Assembly: GCF_905404315.1 (NCBI RefSeq)
Contig: NC_066269.1
Location: 372,001 to 436,000 of the forward strand
Direction of reading: 5' to 3'
Origin: Leptidea sinapis
Lineage: Eukaryota; Arthropoda; Insecta; Lepidoptera; Pieridae
Length of the DNA: 64,000 bases
A program made the translations under genes and the position numbers. The notes under the pieces are model-generated. The model was given only the letters and a program-made list of their open reading frames with translations, was not told the DNA's origin and did no database searches. Positions 60,201 to 63,200 of this stretch are shown piece by piece; position 1 is the stretch's first letter; each line of letters opens with the position of its first letter.

Positions 60201-63200
60201 CATTATAAATTTATACGAATAGGTGTAATCGTAACTAATATGTATATAATCGGTATAGATCAAGTACTGGAAGAAAATATTAGACCGCCAAGCTGGTCGT
60301 GCCGCCTACGAAGTGGTGTTCATCGAGGATACAGACTTCATGCTGGCGAAGATCCTCCTCGCAGCGCCTCACGCCAGGAACGCCTACACCGATAAGGTTA
60401 TCAAGTAAGTTCTTGTACTTTTAATATTGTGTTACATTTTGACATCTTGTTATCTATTATATTATATGAAGAAGAGAAGACGCCTTGGTTATAACATGAC
60501 TTTAATAATTGAACAATATAATATTATGATGTCTTGATACAACGTTATATATTAATGACGGTCGCTGAGGCATTGTTGGACACGGAGAGCAGCACGGAGG
60601 TTCAAGACTTGAACAGGGCCTGGCTTACCACCGCACAATTTACGACTAATGGTTGGCTCCGTAGTAATAGCATACTGTAGTTTATAGTATTAATTTGTAG
60701 AATAGAAATGCTGTAAAGTTTGCTTAAATAAATAAATAAAATAATCATGCTTCGAAACATTAACCAACCAAAACTATGCAACGGAACGCGAATGGTGGTG
60801 AGTAAATTGATAAACAATATACTTAGAAATAAGAAGTCCCCATTTGTCGCATAACCGCTCTTCTAGAACACTTCTCTTAAAGCCGCGCCTATTATCGGAA
60901 TACTGGGTCTCGAAATCTCGAGCGATTGCCAATTCCGTGGCCATCTGGAGGGCAAAGCCAAATTGGCTTCGAAGAAGCTGGGCGTCATCAATAGAGCACG
61001 GCAATACTTCAAGCCGGCCCACATTCTAGCGCTCTACAAAGCGCAGGTCCGGCCACACATGTGTGACAGAGATGACAGACTGATCTGGTGCACCCAAGTA
61101 TCAGCTCGACCCATTTGACCGCGTGCAACGTAGAGCAGCTCGAATTGTCGGGGACCCAGTACTCTGTGAACGGCTAGATCACTTGGCGTTGCGTAGAGAT
61201 GTCGCTTCATTGTGTGTCTTCTACCTGATTTATCCACGGGGAGTGTTCGAAAGAGCTGTTTAACCTGGTTCCTGCCGCCAAATTCCACCTTCGCACGACA
61301 CGCCACAAGTTAGGATATCATCCCCACCATCTGGAGGTGTGGCGGTCCTCCACAGTGCGGTTTTCAAGGAGCTTTCTTCCTCGTACTGCAAAGCTGTGGA
61401 ATGAACTTCCTTGTGCGGTGTTTCCGGCATGATACGACATGGGTACCTTCAATAAAAGCGCGTAAACCTTCCTTAAAGGCCGGCAACGCTCCTGTGATTC
61501 CTCTGATGTTGCAAGAGATTGTGGGCTGTGGTGATCACTTAACAACAGGTAACCCGTACGCTCGTTTATCCTCCTATTCCATAAAAAAACGTGTAATAGA
61601 CGATACTCTAAGGAACATTCGAAGGTGACGACGCGGACGTTCCATTCCGAGGATCCTGACGATTCCAACCGATATTCCGTTTGAGTTCAATTTCGAACCC
61701 GTCTTGCATTCGTCATGACCATTTACAAACCACAAGGCCAACCTTTGAAAGTTTGTAGTCTAAATCCATGCTTTTCCAATGGTCAATTAAATTTGGCATG
61801 AACGCGGTTTGGAAGGCCATCTGCGTTATTTGTTCTTGCGCCTGATAATAAAGAGAAAAATGTCATCTATCACAAGGTGAATGAAGAGTTCATCCCACGC
61901 ACCCTAAAGAATCATTCAAATACTTGATTTTTAATTTATTTTTTGTTTTTAAGATTTTATCATCGTGGAACTTTAACATTGTAATTATTACGACGTGTAC
62001 TCACCATTTATAATTTATTAATATGATGCCGATATTTCGATCCAATTGCATGTCGCGGCCGAACTGCGGAGGCGGCGAGAAACTCCTTAACACATTGACA
62101 TTTGACACATATATTACATCAATCTATCCACGTGGCGCCTAATTCGTTTTGGTCTTTGATTACCTAATAATTCACGACACACACAACTGACGACGTCCAT
62201 ACTTTCGGGTCTTTTTGTTGCATTTGTACTTCAGAGAGAGACCACGGGATTCCATGTTTGCGCTAGTCTAAAACCATCCTCCCTATAAAAATTATTAGGA
62301 TTATTTTTAATTTCGATGGCTGATCTACAAGCCAAGCCGTGGGATGTATTGGCTTTCAGTAGAAATCACTCGTGGGTTATGCAGCTCGATCCAGTGGTTG
62401 GTACCAGCTTTAAGCAAGTTATTCAAGCAAACTTTTGAGAATGTTTTATGATCGTCTGTTTTGACTTCGCTACTTATGTTTATTATCCTAACAAAAAATT
62501 TAAATTAATAAAATCCAAAATATACTCATTTATTGCCTCTACGGCGGAACAATGTTCCCCGGGTGAGCTAGTATTTTAGTAAAAAAAAAACTTTTTTCAT
62601 GGAAGAGAGGAGAAACGAGCGTACGTGAGCGTATGTTAAATGTGATCACCGCCGCACACATTCTCTCGCAACAGCAAAGGACTCAGAGGAGCGTTGCCGG
62701 GCTTTAAGGAAGGTGTAGGCACTTCTTTTGAAGGTATCCAAGTTGTCGTCGTCTATCGTCACGGAAGCACAGCACAAGGAAGCTCATTCCACAGTTTTGT
62801 TTGACGTGGAAAGTTCCTTGAAAACCGCAATGTCAACGCCACAAATCCAGATGTTGGGGATGATATCATAATTTCTGGTGTGTCGTGCGAAGGTGCAAGG
62901 CGGCAGGAATCGGGTCAAACAGCTCTTCGGAACACTCCCCGTGTTAAATGCGGTAGATGACACAATGAAGCGACGTCTCTACGCAACGCCAAGTGATCTA
63001 GCCGTTCACAGAGTACTGAGTCCGCGACAATTCGAGCAGCTCTGTGTTACATGCGGTCAAATGGTTCCATATACTGTAATATGAGTAGAGATTTAAATAG
63101 AATATGTTTACCTAGGTTGTTCATCACGCTATTCGCCGGATGTGAGACTACGGAAATAAGCAGAGACCTCTGTATCGGCGTATGTAGATACATGGGAGTC

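Noticed and set aside
13044..63085. Group II intron or retron-type RT system
   Set aside because: All RT remnants have CR1/Jockey/RTE/LOA or Penelope context with APE or GIY-YIG domains and A-rich or microsatellite tails.
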